Origin: Lichenostomus cassidix
Taxonomy: Eukaryota; Chordata; Aves; Passeriformes; Meliphagidae
Length of the DNA: 64,000 bases
Reading direction: 5' to 3'
NCBI GenBank assembly: GCA_008360975.2
Contig: CM039211.1
Span: 73,265,663 to 73,329,662, forward strand
Shown piece by piece: positions 1 through 11,981 of this stretch. Position 1 is the first letter of the stretch; the number at the start of each line of letters is the position of its first letter. Made by a program: the position numbers and the translations under genes. Under the pieces are notes generated by a model. That model had not been told where the DNA came from, did no database searches, and worked only from the letters and a program-made list of their open reading frames with translations.

Positions 1-340
1 CCTGAGCAGAAATTAATTGTGAAGAGCCCAAAGAAGATTTAAAAGGGAGAATAAAAGCACTCTACTTCCCAGATCTGAATGACTTTGCATTAATCCAAGC
101 CTGTTCTTTCCTGAAGCACCAACCCACCCATGGAGCAGCTGGACCTCAAGCCCTGCCCTTTGCTCATTAGCAGAAATGAGCGCCAGCACAACATTCAGCT
201 CCAGCCTCGTGGCAGAAAGGATTGAGCTGTGTGTTCCTGCCTTGGCTGCCAATTCCATACCCCAAATTCTCTCCTTCTGGAGCCATTCCCACCTCCCACC
301 AGGTGTATCATACACCGTGATGACACCACATCCTAGTGGG
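1..340. other. Non-coding stretch
   Basis: Short open frames occur on both strands here, but none shows a recognisable domain or splice context. I see no repeat, RNA gene or promoter signal. Confidence 0.4.
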
Positions 341-545
341 ATCACAGAATCTCAGAATTACACAGGTTGGAAAAGAACCACAAGGTCACTGAGTCCAAGT
401 GTGTCTGATCCCCACCTTGTCCCCAGCCCAGAGCACTGAGTGCAACATCCAGGCATTCCTTGGACACCTCCAGGGATGGAGACTCCAAACCTCCCTGGAC
501 AGCCTCTCCCAGTAATTAACAGCCCTTCCCATGAAGATGGACACT
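341..545 (-). mobile_element. CR1 3' fragment, old subfamily
   Basis: The plus-strand text starts atcacagaat, continues with a 'ggttggaaaagaacc' block and a 'gacacctccagggatgg' block, and matches the reverse complement of a CR1 3' end. The element therefore points to the minus strand. It is 5'-truncated near 540 and clearly diverged, as expected of an old insertion. It resembles the subfamily at 20143 rather than the younger 'ccatgggcagggacacc' type. Confidence 0.75.
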
Positions 546-1339
546 CCTTGGCTGTAGTTAGGTTAACTGGATAACCAGCAGCCTAAGGCTCCCCACCACG
601 TTTTCACTGCCCAAAATCTCCTTCATTTATTTCTTCCTTTCCAGGTGATTGTCCCACCCATGTCAATCTACCACTGCCTTCCATATAGTTTTCAAGGATC
701 AGTGTAACAAATTTGGGGGTTCCTTGTATTTGAGGAGAAAGGGGAAAATCCAAGCCATTTGTTTTTATTTTTGGATCTTGTACAAGTTTGAGGAGGCAAC
801 AATCTAAAAGTCTGGATAGTTAGTGCAAGTCAGGGTCATTTCACTGCAGACCTCAACATCTTCCACCTCCTTAAGGACAGAGACATCAGAAGAACCACAA
901 CTACTGGCTTTGGGCATTGGCTGAATGTTGTATCCTTACATTTCCCTACCATATTACAGAGACATCCATAGATTTTGCAAGAGGGCATATTATCATGCTA
1001 GGCAAGCTACTACTGCTTTATTTGCAAGATTAAAAACAATTCCTGCCCTGGAAAAGCAGAGAGATGCTCCACAGGCAGTGGAAACACAAAACCTGGAGTG
1101 ACCTGCTGTGGTCACACAGCCAGGTAGTAGCAAAGGAGGGAAACACCCCAGGCTCCTCAGGGAATCCTCACCTCCTAGGATGAATTACAGCCCTCAACAT
1201 CAGCTTTTAGTGACTTGTCCTCACCTTACTTCCTCCCACAAGCTAATCTGTCTGTAGTTACCTGTTCTGCAGCAAGTGTGGAGAACAGCAGCATTCCCAG
1301 CTGCCAGTATGAGCTGATTGATGCCAGGATCCAGGAGGA
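546..1339. other. Non-coding stretch
   Basis: AT-rich single-copy-looking DNA without a supported gene, RNA or repeat. Confidence 0.4.
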
Positions 1340-1753
1340 ATCACAGATGGGTTACAGCTGGAAGTGGCATTTAAAGTTCATCTAATTCAACCCCCTGCTG
1401 TGAACAGGGACATCTTCAACTAGATCTTGTTGCTCAGAGCCCCATTCAATGTGGCCTTGAATGTTTCCTGGATGGAGAATGCATTACCTCTCTGGGCAAC
1501 TTGTGCTAGTGTTTCGCCAGCCTCATTGTGAAAATCTTCACCCTTATTAAAGGGTTAAACAAACCCTCTTTTATTTCAAAACTGTTACCCCTTGTCCTAC
1601 TGCAACATGTCCTGCTGAGGACTCCATCCCTCTCTGTCATGGTCTGACCTCTTGCAGACCCTTCAGGCACTGGGAGGAGCTCTGAGGTCTCCCTGGAGAG
1701 AGGCTGAACACTCCCAGCTCTCCCAGCCTTTTCCCACAGCAGAGATGCTCCAC
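1340..1753 (-). mobile_element. CR1 fragment, old and diverged
   Basis: Collinear with the reverse complement of the CR1 3' region over about 410 bp. It has 'aattcaaccccctgctg', then 'cattacctctctgggcaactt', a 'gttaccccttgtcct' block, and 'ggctgaacactcccagctct'. Many substitutions and small indels indicate an ancient copy. Open frames across it are remnants, not genes. Confidence 0.85.
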
Positions 1754-4700
1754 CTTATCCCAGTCCCCTGCAAGCCAAGGTGATCTCAGCAAGCTCCAGC
1801 ATGTGGCAGAGGGAAACATCACTGTCTGTGCTGGGGCAGTGTCCAACATGAATAAAAAAGTGTGTGCAATGGTACTGGTTTGTGCCTTTGTGACTGTGTG
1901 GGCATCCATCCCCTTCCAGATTCACACCAGCTCCTCCCCATCTCCTCCAACACCAAGCACAACCCTGCCAGAACATAAATCCACACCAACGCCTTCTTCG
2001 CTCAGCTCTGTCCTTCTGCCTTCCCACTTGGGCACCACAAAATGGGAAACAGCCTTGAAATAATGACTGTAATTACAGTTTGGTAGGTCTTAAATGTAGC
2101 AGAGAAAGACAGCCCTGCTCTTCATGACATTCCCAGTATAACATGTCACAACAAATGGCCCAAGGGAAATCTGTGGAGTTGGATGTAAATATTTTGATGT
2201 GTTCATGATAAAGCTTCTCAGGACTTACTGTCCACTGCCAAAAAATGGGGCTGCTCCCCATGCCTGCATCTCTACCCAGGCATGCATCCTCATCTGCTAT
2301 ATATCAGGAGCCCTGCAAAATCCACCTGCTCCTAGGAGTATTTATGACTTTCCACTCAAAGAGGGCTATGTTCCTTTTCTGTTCCATTTAAAATAAAATA
2401 AAAAATTAGAGAGTGGACAGGCAGCTAGGAATTTCTGAGGTTTGACAGCCCATAATGAGAGATGAACTCGCCTGAAATAGAAGGAAACAACCAGGAAACA
2501 AGCCCCTGGACTGCTCCGCTTTCATTTTTAGCAAGCAAACCAGGTGAGCACAGCAACTGCTATTTACCCTCTGAGTCACGGGAAACAGCACCCAGAACAG
2601 ATGCCTTGCCAAAGCTCTGCAAGACTGGAAAAAAAAAAAAAATTTATACAAACGATTTGAGGCAAGTCTCAGGGCTTGCAAATTCCCTGTGAAATCCAGG
2701 CTTGGGATAACGCAGAGCTCCAGGGCTGAGGTCAGGCTGCTGCCAAGCACCTGCACTTAGCAATGCATCATTGACCGAATTCTGCTCGGGGCATCAAAGC
2801 CCCACAGACGTCACCAGCTGCACAGTCTGGCCCAGTAACCCGTAATTTCCCTGTAATCAGAAGCAACAGGGTGAGAGTTTTAGTGGCCATGCATAATGCA
2901 TGTCCTCTGGCACGGCTGGGGGAGCGGGAGATGAGCACCACAGCTGGCAGCACCAGCCGCAGTGCTGGGGAACTGGACACCCCAAGAACCACACAACAGC
3001 TCCAAGTGCCCTGTCACACCCCAAAGGCTCTCCTCTATCTCTCTGCTCCCAGCTTTTTCCCCACATTCTCCATTGCAGCAGTAACACATGGGTGGTTTGG
3101 CTGTGGGTGGCACCTACCTGCTCGTGGGTATCTGCTGCTCCTCAGCCTGGATGAGGGCTGAGCATATTGCTCACACACATTCCCCCTGCTCTCACAGAGT
3201 ATGGAAAAAGCCAGTTGAATAGTTTATCAGCTGTAAGCACCACTCACTTTCCCAGGTGTGACACGCCCCACACTCAGAAGTCTGTGGTAGTATCACAATA
3301 CTCCATGGAATTGCTCCTTTGCTCCTTGTTGCTGCTATTTCCTTCCCATTCCCCCTACCAATCCACCACCGACCTCATTATCACCATCCCAGCTACCTTC
3401 CTGCTATCCAGCCTCCACTACACACTCCCAGACATCAAGATTCAGCCCTCACCCCAGCTGTGACCCCCTCCTTATCTCCACGTGAAGGCAAGCTGCTTTG
3501 ATTCTGCTTTTCCCCTTATTTTCCCTCATATATTCTTCCCCAGCCCACTCTAATTCCTCCCTTCCTGCACTCTTGGTCCTTCCCTAAAAATCCCACTAAG
3601 TTTTAGACACCCTTGGAAACCCCTGAGAGAATGTTATAGCAAGTTTTACATAATCCCAAAACACTCTTCTCCCTAAAACTGTAATAAACTCACTCTACCA
3701 AGGGCAACCATGCCCTTTAGCTCATGTGGCTTTCCAGAAAGAGACTTCCTCACCTGGACACCCACAGGTGGGTTTCATTCCAGGACCCAGGTTCTACCAG
3801 GTCCCTTCCACACATGGAGTCTCAACTCCACTGGCACAGAAGCCAAACTGAGAGCACAAACCAGGGACTTCCTCCTCTCTTTTATATCAAAAATGCACAG
3901 GACTGAGACCAGAAGTCATCCCAGTAATCCCCTATCTGGGACACTGGCCACAATGCCACCAGGTCACATTTGGCCATGCCATGGTGAGGCAGAAGCTCCT
4001 CCAGAAGGTTCCTGTAAACCAAAGATGCTCATTGTGGCAGCTGCAACCAGCAGGAACCTTCTGCTGGAAAAGGGCAGCCAATAAAACTTCCCAGAAATGG
4101 TGGTTAGGTCCTGCTGCATCCAAAAGATCTGGGTTTCTCTGGGAGGAGGGCTCTCCACGATCATTCAAGTATCAGCCCTGATTGAACTGCACAGCATTTA
4201 CCACCAGGGTGTAACCTTTGAACACACCTCCTTCAGGTGATCAGCACTGAGCACACCCTGTGCCATCACTGCTGGAAGAGGACCATGTGAAATCATGACA
4301 GACCTACCAAAAAAACACGTGAACAGAGCACCTGGAAAGCACTGGGTGCTTCCCAGTCCAACCTCAAGCCAAGATCAGCGGTGGGAGCAAGGAGAGCATC
4401 AAGATTTGAGGTTGCCGAAGCAAAGCAGACCAGACAGTCAACATTGAGTGATGTCTGCTACTGCAAATGTGCCAGCAAAGAAAGGGAAAGCCCACCTGAT
4501 AAACACCTTGGGCTGAAAGCCTCAGCACGTCTGGGGGAGGTCGGCAGACAGCAAGTGGGAGAGACGAGGGCAGACAGCACAAACTGGGACCCTCTGGAAA
4601 ATCTCTGAAAGAACTCATTTCCTATAGAATACAGAACATCCAACACACCTCTTTGCACAGACAGCTCAAAGTGCTGCTCAGGAGATCTGTTTTCAAAAAT

Positions 4701-5571
4701 TTCACTCGAAGTCAAGGTTTGCTGTTGGGCAGGTAGGCTGAGGTATCTCAGCCCTTGTTCAGGCTACATCTGTCTGCTCAGAGGATGAGAAACAAGAGCC
4801 TTCCCCCATCACCAACAGCATCTCTTGTTCTTTGCCTTTCTTCTGGACCTGTGCAACCTGGCAGGTATCACACACTTCTCCACTCCCACCTACTCAAGCT
4901 GCAGCAAGGGGTGAGCCCATGCACCAGCTGTGGTGCAAGACCCTGGAACAATCCTGGGCAGCCCCTGTGACATTGCTTGTGTGGTTTGCACAAATAAATT
5001 GATGGGGACCCAGAGAGTAGAAGGGGATTTCACAGGGGAAAAACCCAGTGACTGATCTACAGCTTGAGTAATCTTCAGCACGCTTCAGCCAAGGATCTTC
5101 TTCCAGGATATGGAGCCACCAAAAGCTCTTCCCATGCATATTCCTCCCCACTCTCAGGAGCAGAAGGTATTACAGACACAACCACCTCTGGCTCCCAAGA
5201 CATGAGTTTTGGGAAGCACACCATGCAGCAACACCTCCAAAAAACCCCATGTCCTTCACCCCATTCCATGTCCTCAGATGCCACCACCCAACATGCACAA
5301 AATACCACCTCAAGTCCAAAAACTAAACTATTACCTAAACCCTCCATGCCCTCCCCACACACTGAGCAGATCACAGGCATCACTCTCCAGGGCATGTCTG
5401 GTTAATGGGTTATAGGGGGTTAAACTTCATGGCCTCAAACCCAACATTTTAAACCCAAAAGAGGAGGTGGAGGGGAACGACAACCTGCCATGCCCCAAGC
5501 TGTGCACTCCTGTACTCAGGGAAATCTCACCTGAATTCTTAATAAACCCACCCAAGCCCCACAGGTGCGCC
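1754..5571. other. Long non-coding stretch
   Basis: About 3.8 kb with scattered short open frames (the longest near 124 codons at 3710-4084) that lack recognisable protein features. A short A-run lies at about 2628-2641. I see no promoter, RNA gene or transposon. Confidence 0.4.
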
Positions 5572-5655
5572 AAGAAAATTAAAACAAAAACTGAGAAAGT
5601 GAAAATAAAACCTGAGAAAATTAAAATTAAAACTAAGAAAATTAAAATGCGAACT
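5572..5655. repeat. Minisatellite, 4 x 21 bp, A-rich
   Basis: Four adjacent units of exactly 21 bp start at 5572, 5593, 5614 and 5635. Each begins (a/g)agaaa and ends (a/c)ct, for example gagaaaattaaaattaaaac followed by t. Because 21 is a multiple of three and the units carry no in-frame stop, a 119-codon plus frame (5467-5826) stays open across it as a Lys/Ile/Thr-rich heptapeptide repeat. I take that frame as a by-product of the repeat. Confidence 0.9.
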
Positions 5656-5934
5656 ACCTCCTGCAATATGACGGCTCCCTGGATCAGTTGCTGTATGTCC
5701 TCAGGAGTTTTTGGGGAGGACACCTCCACATCAGCAAATAACCAACCGTATCGAAATGACTGCACCCCATCTTCTGCCTGCAAAAGCCTCTGGCTGGTGG
5801 GATTTTTTTTTCCTACAGCCGTTTGACTCAGAGGTCTGGCCAGACTCGCAGCTCTCAAATTCGTTTAATAAATCATCTCCTAACCCCGCCCAGAAGCAAA
5901 AGGCAAATCTCTGTCTCCCAGGCACCTCCTGATT
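5656..5934. other. Non-coding stretch
   Basis: Contains a T-run near 5802 and no supported feature. Confidence 0.35.
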
Positions 5935-6210
5935 GGACTAACGTGCCTCTTGCTAATGACCCTGCGAGGAATAGCACGGCTCGAGTGACGTGTTTATGAA
6001 GATAAATATTTTAACTTCACAGTTTAGCGCTGTAAACTCGTTCCAGCCGGAGAGTCTCTTTAAGTTGGTTCCAGGAGAAAATGCCTTGATAATTAAATTT
6101 TTTTAATTTTTTTTTTTTTTAAGGCTATGAAATATTAATTGCAGTGAAATACGTGGCGTGTCTTTCAGGTGCAATTAGCGGCTGCTGCTGGTGGATGAAA
6201 AAAAACCTGG
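5935..6210. other. Candidate conserved non-coding element
   Basis: This AT-rich block keeps more CpG than its surroundings (gagtgacgtgttt, tttagcgctgtaaactcg, aaatacgtggcgtg). It includes a CRE-like TGACGT at about 5969 and a T14 run at 6107-6120. CpG retention inside AT-rich avian DNA often marks constrained enhancers, so the call is inference from composition only. There is no recognisable frame or repeat. Confidence 0.25.
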
Positions 6211-6576
6211 CTGGTGAAGCCCAGGGAAGGGATGGGAGTGATTTCTCCCCTCAGCAGAGGGAATGCAGCACTCTGCCCTATCTAATCTCACTATAGCAAC
6301 GGGAAGACCTTGGCAACCCCGATCTTTACAGTTATTAAGATGGGAGCGGGAAGAGTCAGGAGCACAGTGCCGAGGGATGCTCGGCCGAGAGCCTGGCTGC
6401 CGAGGAAATAAAGCATCCTGTCTCGCTCGGGGGTTGCAGGGTCTGCCAAGCTCTCAGGGTGGGGCAGTAGCCCAAGGCTGGCTCCCCACAGTTTTCTTGT
6501 GGTGGCTTTTCATGCCGAAGAGGAGACATGCATCTCCCCATCACACCCTGGAGAAGGATCTCCAGCTCCTGCTGCT
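6211..6576. other. Non-coding stretch
   Basis: A 154-codon plus frame (6263-6727) starts here but runs into the CR1 copy downstream and shows no domain. I do not support it as a gene. Confidence 0.35.
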
Positions 6577-7000
6577 TGGAGCTGCTGGAGGAAGCCAAGG
6601 AGATGCTGCCAGGGCTGGAGCAACTCTGCTCTGGAGCCAGGCTGGGAGAGCTGGGGGTGTTCAGCTGGACAAAAGAAGCTCCAAGGAGATCTCAGAGCCC
6701 CTTCCAGTACCTAAAAAAGATTTCTAAGAAAGGTAAGGACAAACTTTCTAGCAGGGCCTATTGCAATGACGATTTTAAATTTACAGAGGGTCGGTTTAGA
6801 CTTGGTGAAGGATGGAATTTTTACACTGAGGATGGTGAGGCCCTGGCACAGGTTGCCCAGAGCTGTGGCTGCCTCATCCCTGGAACTGTTCAAGGTCAGG
6901 GTGGGTGAGGCTCTGAGCAACCTGGTCCAGGTCAAGGTGTCCCTCCTCACTGCAGGGGGTTGGAGTAGATCTTCCAGCCCAAACTATTCTACAATTCCCT
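6577..7000 (+). mobile_element. CR1 3' fragment with mosaic structure
   Basis: Plus-oriented CR1 running to the diagnostic 3' end ('cagcccaaactattctacaa'). Its first part, 6602-6672, is identical to the start of the copies at 18916, 22011 and 34804. From about 6700 the text changes to a much more diverged, older-looking CR1 type (for example the 'tttacagagggtcggttta' stretch). The contrast in divergence within one element is unexpected for a single simple insertion. Confidence 0.9.
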
Positions 7001-9659
7001 AATTCCCCCAAAGATCCAAGAACACACTGCTCTCAGGACCAGGGGTCAAGTCTGCAGCCAGCTGCTCTCCCTCAGCCCCAGACTCAGCCACAAGGACATG
7101 CCCAGCCAGGATGGGGACAAGGAGGCTCCCCCACAACTGCCACCCAGCCTGGGGCTGCCAGCAACCTGCCCCACTGCCATCACCAGAGATTGCTCACTCT
7201 CAGTTCTCGCCAGGATGATTCACCCTCAAATGCAAAGGCACAAAGTGCTCAGATCAGTTTATTGCAAAATAGTACATCTTGGTGACTGCCTGGCGCAGAG
7301 CCACTTCAATCCTGGGCGCCCAGACAGTGGGGACAGCCCAGGGCTAACCTGGAGGCCACCAGCTCCTGCCCATAGCTTGGTCCCACCTGGACAGAGCAGA
7401 GAACTGTGGGACTTCTCCCCTTTCAAAGACAGGAACTTCACTAAGACCTCATTAGTCTTGTATCCCCTAAAAGGGGATTTCAGGCTGCTAGGATCTGCAA
7501 AACCAGACCTACAGCTCATGGACCAGTCCTGAACATCTCCCACCCATTCTGTTGCACCAACTCACCATGACAGACATTCACCACCACAGGCTCAGGGAGC
7601 CATTCACTGCCATTCACACTGCCAGTAGAAGAACACTAATAATCCATAACAAACTTCCAAGGCAGCGTGACTCAGTCTTTTTTGGTGGCAGAAGATGTGT
7701 TTGTCTGTAGCACTGCTCTTCTTGGCACCTCAAAGTCCTGGGATCACGTTTCTCCCACAGCTTCCTCTACTATCATTTTCCACGCAAATTCGGCTTTTTC
7801 TTCCCTTCCAGCAGCCTGATAGCCCAAAGTTTCTTCACCAGACTCCAAAGAACTGCCCCACAACCTAACCCTGGCAGAGGCGCATGTCCCCAGCTCTGGG
7901 ACAGCCTGTGCTGCTCCATGCTACCTTCTACTTCCCAGCAAGAGTTCCAGAACTTTCCTCACCACCAAAGCCCCCAGCTGACTTCCAGCCACATTTCTCA
8001 TGATGCCAGTGTTAACTACTCCAGGGTTTTACCAGCATTACAACATAAAGCAGGCAACTGGGCCAATTCCAGCTAGAACTAGATGCTGCTGGTCATTTTT
8101 TCCTAGGAAAAGAAAGAGAGGAAGCCCCCACTTAGCTCTGCTGGGTGAAAAACATCAGGGCAGGCAGTGTTAAAAAAACCATTATCAATGGAGAAGCAGC
8201 AAAGAAAAATGCTAGATTAGACAAAGCAATTTGATTTTCATTCAAGAAGCAAAGGTGTATAAAACTTTAATCCGTGACTCCCAACCCTCAGCCAGCTCTT
8301 CAAATGGTGAATATTGACCAAGTTCCACAGAGCTCTGCTGATAGTCACCCACATATTCAACCCCTTTGGACTCTTCTGAGTGCTCAAGAGAGGTTTTGCT
8401 TGCTTTTACTTTTTATTTTTGACTGGGCTGGAAAGTACCTCAGTCAAAACACACAGTGCCCTTAGTGCACATTAAAACCAAAAGCTATCAGAGACAAATG
8501 TCAAGATTTTCATAATCTGACCTTATCTGGCCAAATGCAGCACACTGCCACCCTCCCTGTGTCCCCTCCATCCAGGCAGGGACCAGGGCTGCCAGCAGGC
8601 TGCCAGGCCACGTGCTGGGTGTCCCAGCAGTGGGAATGCTGCCGGGCAGAGCAGCAGTGGAAAATCAAAACGCAGTGAGACAGTGTGTCATCCCAGGGGC
8701 TTGTTCCAGCCCCAGACACCCGCCAGCACCAGGGACCAGCAGGCTCTTTATCTTGTCACCAGTGACTAAGAGCATCCCTGGCATGACGGTACCACAAAAA
8801 CACAGGTGACACAGGGAAATGGCTCTTTTCCAAGGAGGACGGATCCCTTATTACATCCTGTTTATCTCCCATATTACTGAAGGGAAAACCATGAAGCATG
8901 CGATCCTTTCAGGTTCTCTGAATCCACTTAGATTTTATCACCGGAGCTGGAGCTTTCCAGGAATGAAATAGCTGCAAGACACAACGTGGATGAAACGAAA
9001 TCAAATAGAGAGTCTCCAACATGAAAGGCAGACTAAAAGGATGACAGCACTAGTTATACGGAAGGAGAAATAAGGAGGAAAGGAAATTAAAAGCAATTAA
9101 AGGGAATTAATTAGAAGGTATGATGGAGCTATGAAAGAGGAAAAACAGCTATGCAGAGTTCACTAAATACCCCAAACTTTTAATTGTCACACTTGGAACT
9201 GCAAGCCCTGGAGGTTCAAAACCCCCCTGGCAGTTTCCAAACGAAAAAAATTCCCATGGCTTAAACAAATTACTTCTTTGCCTCTAAGTCTGAATGGCAG
9301 ACAAGATTCTGAGCTTCTGCTCCAAACCATGAAGGTAAAAGTGGATCCTTCTCTCCCCTTCAGTCCACGGACCAAAGTGGACAGCCAGCAATTGATACCA
9401 GGAGTTGGGGCTTCAAGTGGATTGTTGATGCTGTTGTCCCAAGATTTGGGCTGAATTATTTGCATCTACCCAATGATCCTGGCAGGGTTTTCACAGGGCC
9501 CTGGGGGTTTCAGGGCCACCATCTGTGCTTGAAGTCACCAGCATGAGACTTGCTGCTGGGTTAGTCCTGGGGGAGCTGGCTGGCACCTGGAGCATCTCAC
9601 CTCTCATCAAAATGCACTGTCTGCATTTTCCTCTAAAACCTAACAGTCCTTCCCACAGG
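7001..9659. other. Long non-coding stretch
   Basis: About 2.6 kb with no supported gene or repeat. The largest frame (7098-7532, 144 codons, plus) has no recognisable domain. 9040-9130 is purine- and A-rich. Confidence 0.4.
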
Positions 9660-9893
9660 ATCACAGAATGGTTTGGGTTGGAAGGGATCTTACAGAAAAT
9701 GCTGACCATGGGCAGGGACACCTTCCACTATCCCAGGTTGCTCCAAGCCCCAACGTCCAACTTGGCTTTGGACACTGCCAGGGATCCAGGGCCAGACACA
9801 GCTCCTCTGGGCACCCTGTACCAGGGCCTCACCACCCTCACAGGGAAGAATTTCTTCCCAATATTCCATCTAACCCTGCCCTCTGGCAGTTAA
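9660..9893 (-). mobile_element. CR1 3' end, young subfamily
   Basis: Begins tcacagaatggtttgggttg and carries the reverse-complement CR1 tail: 'catgggcagggacacc', 'ctatcccaggttgctcc', then 'gggcctcaccaccctcacag'. About 230 bp, 5'-truncated, with low to moderate divergence. Confidence 0.93.
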
Positions 9894-11411
9894 AAACCTG
9901 ATGATCATCCCCAGTTCTGAACTAGAATGAGGCTCTAAATCAAAACATGACCATGCAAAGGGCTGCAGAGAGCAGGAGTCCCCTGTTTCTCCAGGCCTTC
10001 CCTTTGCCAACCACCTTGGTTTAAACCCTGAGAAGTGAGGAAGTTCCTTCTGGAGATCAAAAAGTCCCTTATTAAGGGAATAGTGGTGATGGCTGGGAGG
10101 AGCAACAAGAGGTCGTAAAAAAAGCAAGCAGACACTGTTTGTCTTGGCCTCCTGGACATGTATTATTTTCCTGGGATGCAAGCTCCAGTCCCACGCTGAA
10201 AGCAAGGATGCATGAAACAGAGATGGGGCTGCCTTGCCAACGTGGAGTTTGTTTCGGAAGAAACTCACCCGGCATTTCCGTGCAGGAAGGAGACAGTGGG
10301 GCTGCACTGCCAGAGCTGCTGGATGGTGCCTGGAAAGCACCAGCCAAACCTTTCAGGCTTGGGGTGCATGCACAGGGTCCATACAGCACCCCAAAAAATC
10401 CATCGGGGTGGTGGGCAAAGTTTAAAGCTCCCTACGGTCTTCCCATGCTCTTCATCCATCCATCCATGCTCTATCCCGTCAGCCACAAGGTAGATTATAT
10501 ACAGGTATATAGAGACTGTGCAAAAGGCTCTGTCCCCATCCCCTGCACCAGCCCTGCCACCACTCCACTGCTCTCTTCAGAGACCCACAAAGCCCTGGCT
10601 GTGTTTAATTAAGTGACCTCACGCTGATTTACAGAACAATAACCCTGTTTCCAAACATACCAGCTTCAGGCAGCTCCCTCCAGTGACAGAACCACACTAC
10701 TCCAAGGAAAGAGAGAACTTCATTATCAGTTACCCATTACAATTCAAAATTTTAGAAGTATCTTCTGTATATTAAAGGCACAGCTTATGTGACAGAAGAA
10801 TCAACTCATTTTTACCCAAGTCTAGGGAGGAATTTTTTTTCTTTTTTTTTTTCTGGTACTGTTTTTTCTTGAACGGTTTCATGCTTTGAAGTTAATTATA
10901 ACTATTTAGCTTTATACATCACTTGCTTAGAAAGTTCCGAGCCTCCCAGATCTCCCTGGTTTATTTGGGACTTGGGTTTGAAAGTCACAGCTGTCACCAG
11001 GCTAGATTCCATTAGGGAGATTAATCTTCCCCAAGATGTGTCTTTGGGAAGGTCTGAATCACAGGGTTGGATCCTGCTCTTGGTTACGCAGCATTACAAG
11101 AATTGCAAGAAGGGGAGGGAAAACAAAGCTGGGCTGAACTGGTGAGCATCAAACCTCCTGCTGTGGGACTGGACAGGGACATTTGGGACTTTTGAGCAGA
11201 ATATTTATGCCCTGTGCAGCAAAACAGAGGCCTGCCCTAGTGCTGGATCTGCCAGGCACTGGGGCAAGTCAGTAAAATTGATAGCAATAAGCAAATTGTG
11301 CTTGGGAAAGTCAGCAGAGCATCAACCAGTGGTCTTGCCTACGTGATGGATGGAAAGTTTTAGCTGCTGGTCCCTGGTGATGCTCATGGAGACCCTCTGC
11401 TACTCTGGAGT
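9894..11411. other. Non-coding stretch
   Basis: Includes a small catccatccatccatg run near 10456 and T-rich runs at about 10831-10851. Overlapping frames of up to 157 codons on both strands (9870-10612) lack domains. Confidence 0.35.
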
Positions 11412-11981
11412 GTGCCATGGATGACACACCTCACCCCTACATTAGGGGAACCTCCCATTCCTCAGTGCCAAATTAACTGTGAACAATCCACTGCAAACTG
11501 CCTGCACCTCCTTCCTCCACATCCCTCCCAGCTTGCCATCCATCCACAGGAGCAAAATAAAAGCTTTGAGCTTTTAGTTAAGGGAAGAGCATCAAATGAG
11601 GGTCTTGCCATCCACACTGAGAACACAGGGTGCATCTACAAGGAAGAAGTAAGTTTAAGCCACCAGATCTCAGGCCAGTCCAAAGCAAAGCCTGAAGAGT
11701 CACCAGATAGTTCTTGGATACTCCTACACACACAAAAACCAAAAGGACAAAAGGAACTGCCTGGCAGGGGTGGAACTGAAACAGCCTTAAGTGAAGAGCT
11801 ACACTCACAAGGGAGTTGGTATGAAGAAGCACCAGTGTGCAATGCCTCCTTCCTGGCTCTGCTGCCTGAAACATGCAGGGAAACACAAACCAGGAGCAGG
11901 TTTTGTGCTGGAGCAGAATCTGTTGAAAGGTTTTCTCAGCACACCTCAAAGGTAGAGGACTTTCAGGAATTGCCAACCTGA
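11412..11981 (+). other. Unsupported 189-codon open frame
   Basis: This is the longest uninterrupted plus-strand frame outside CR1, GC-rich and tandem-repeat DNA. Its translation starts MPWMTHLTPT and is rich in Ser, Gln, Glu and Leu. I see no signal peptide, membrane span, motif or known family. The overlapping minus strand is also open for 132 codons, which points to chance openness. A frame of this size is plausible by chance in 64 kb read in six frames. Confidence 0.12.
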
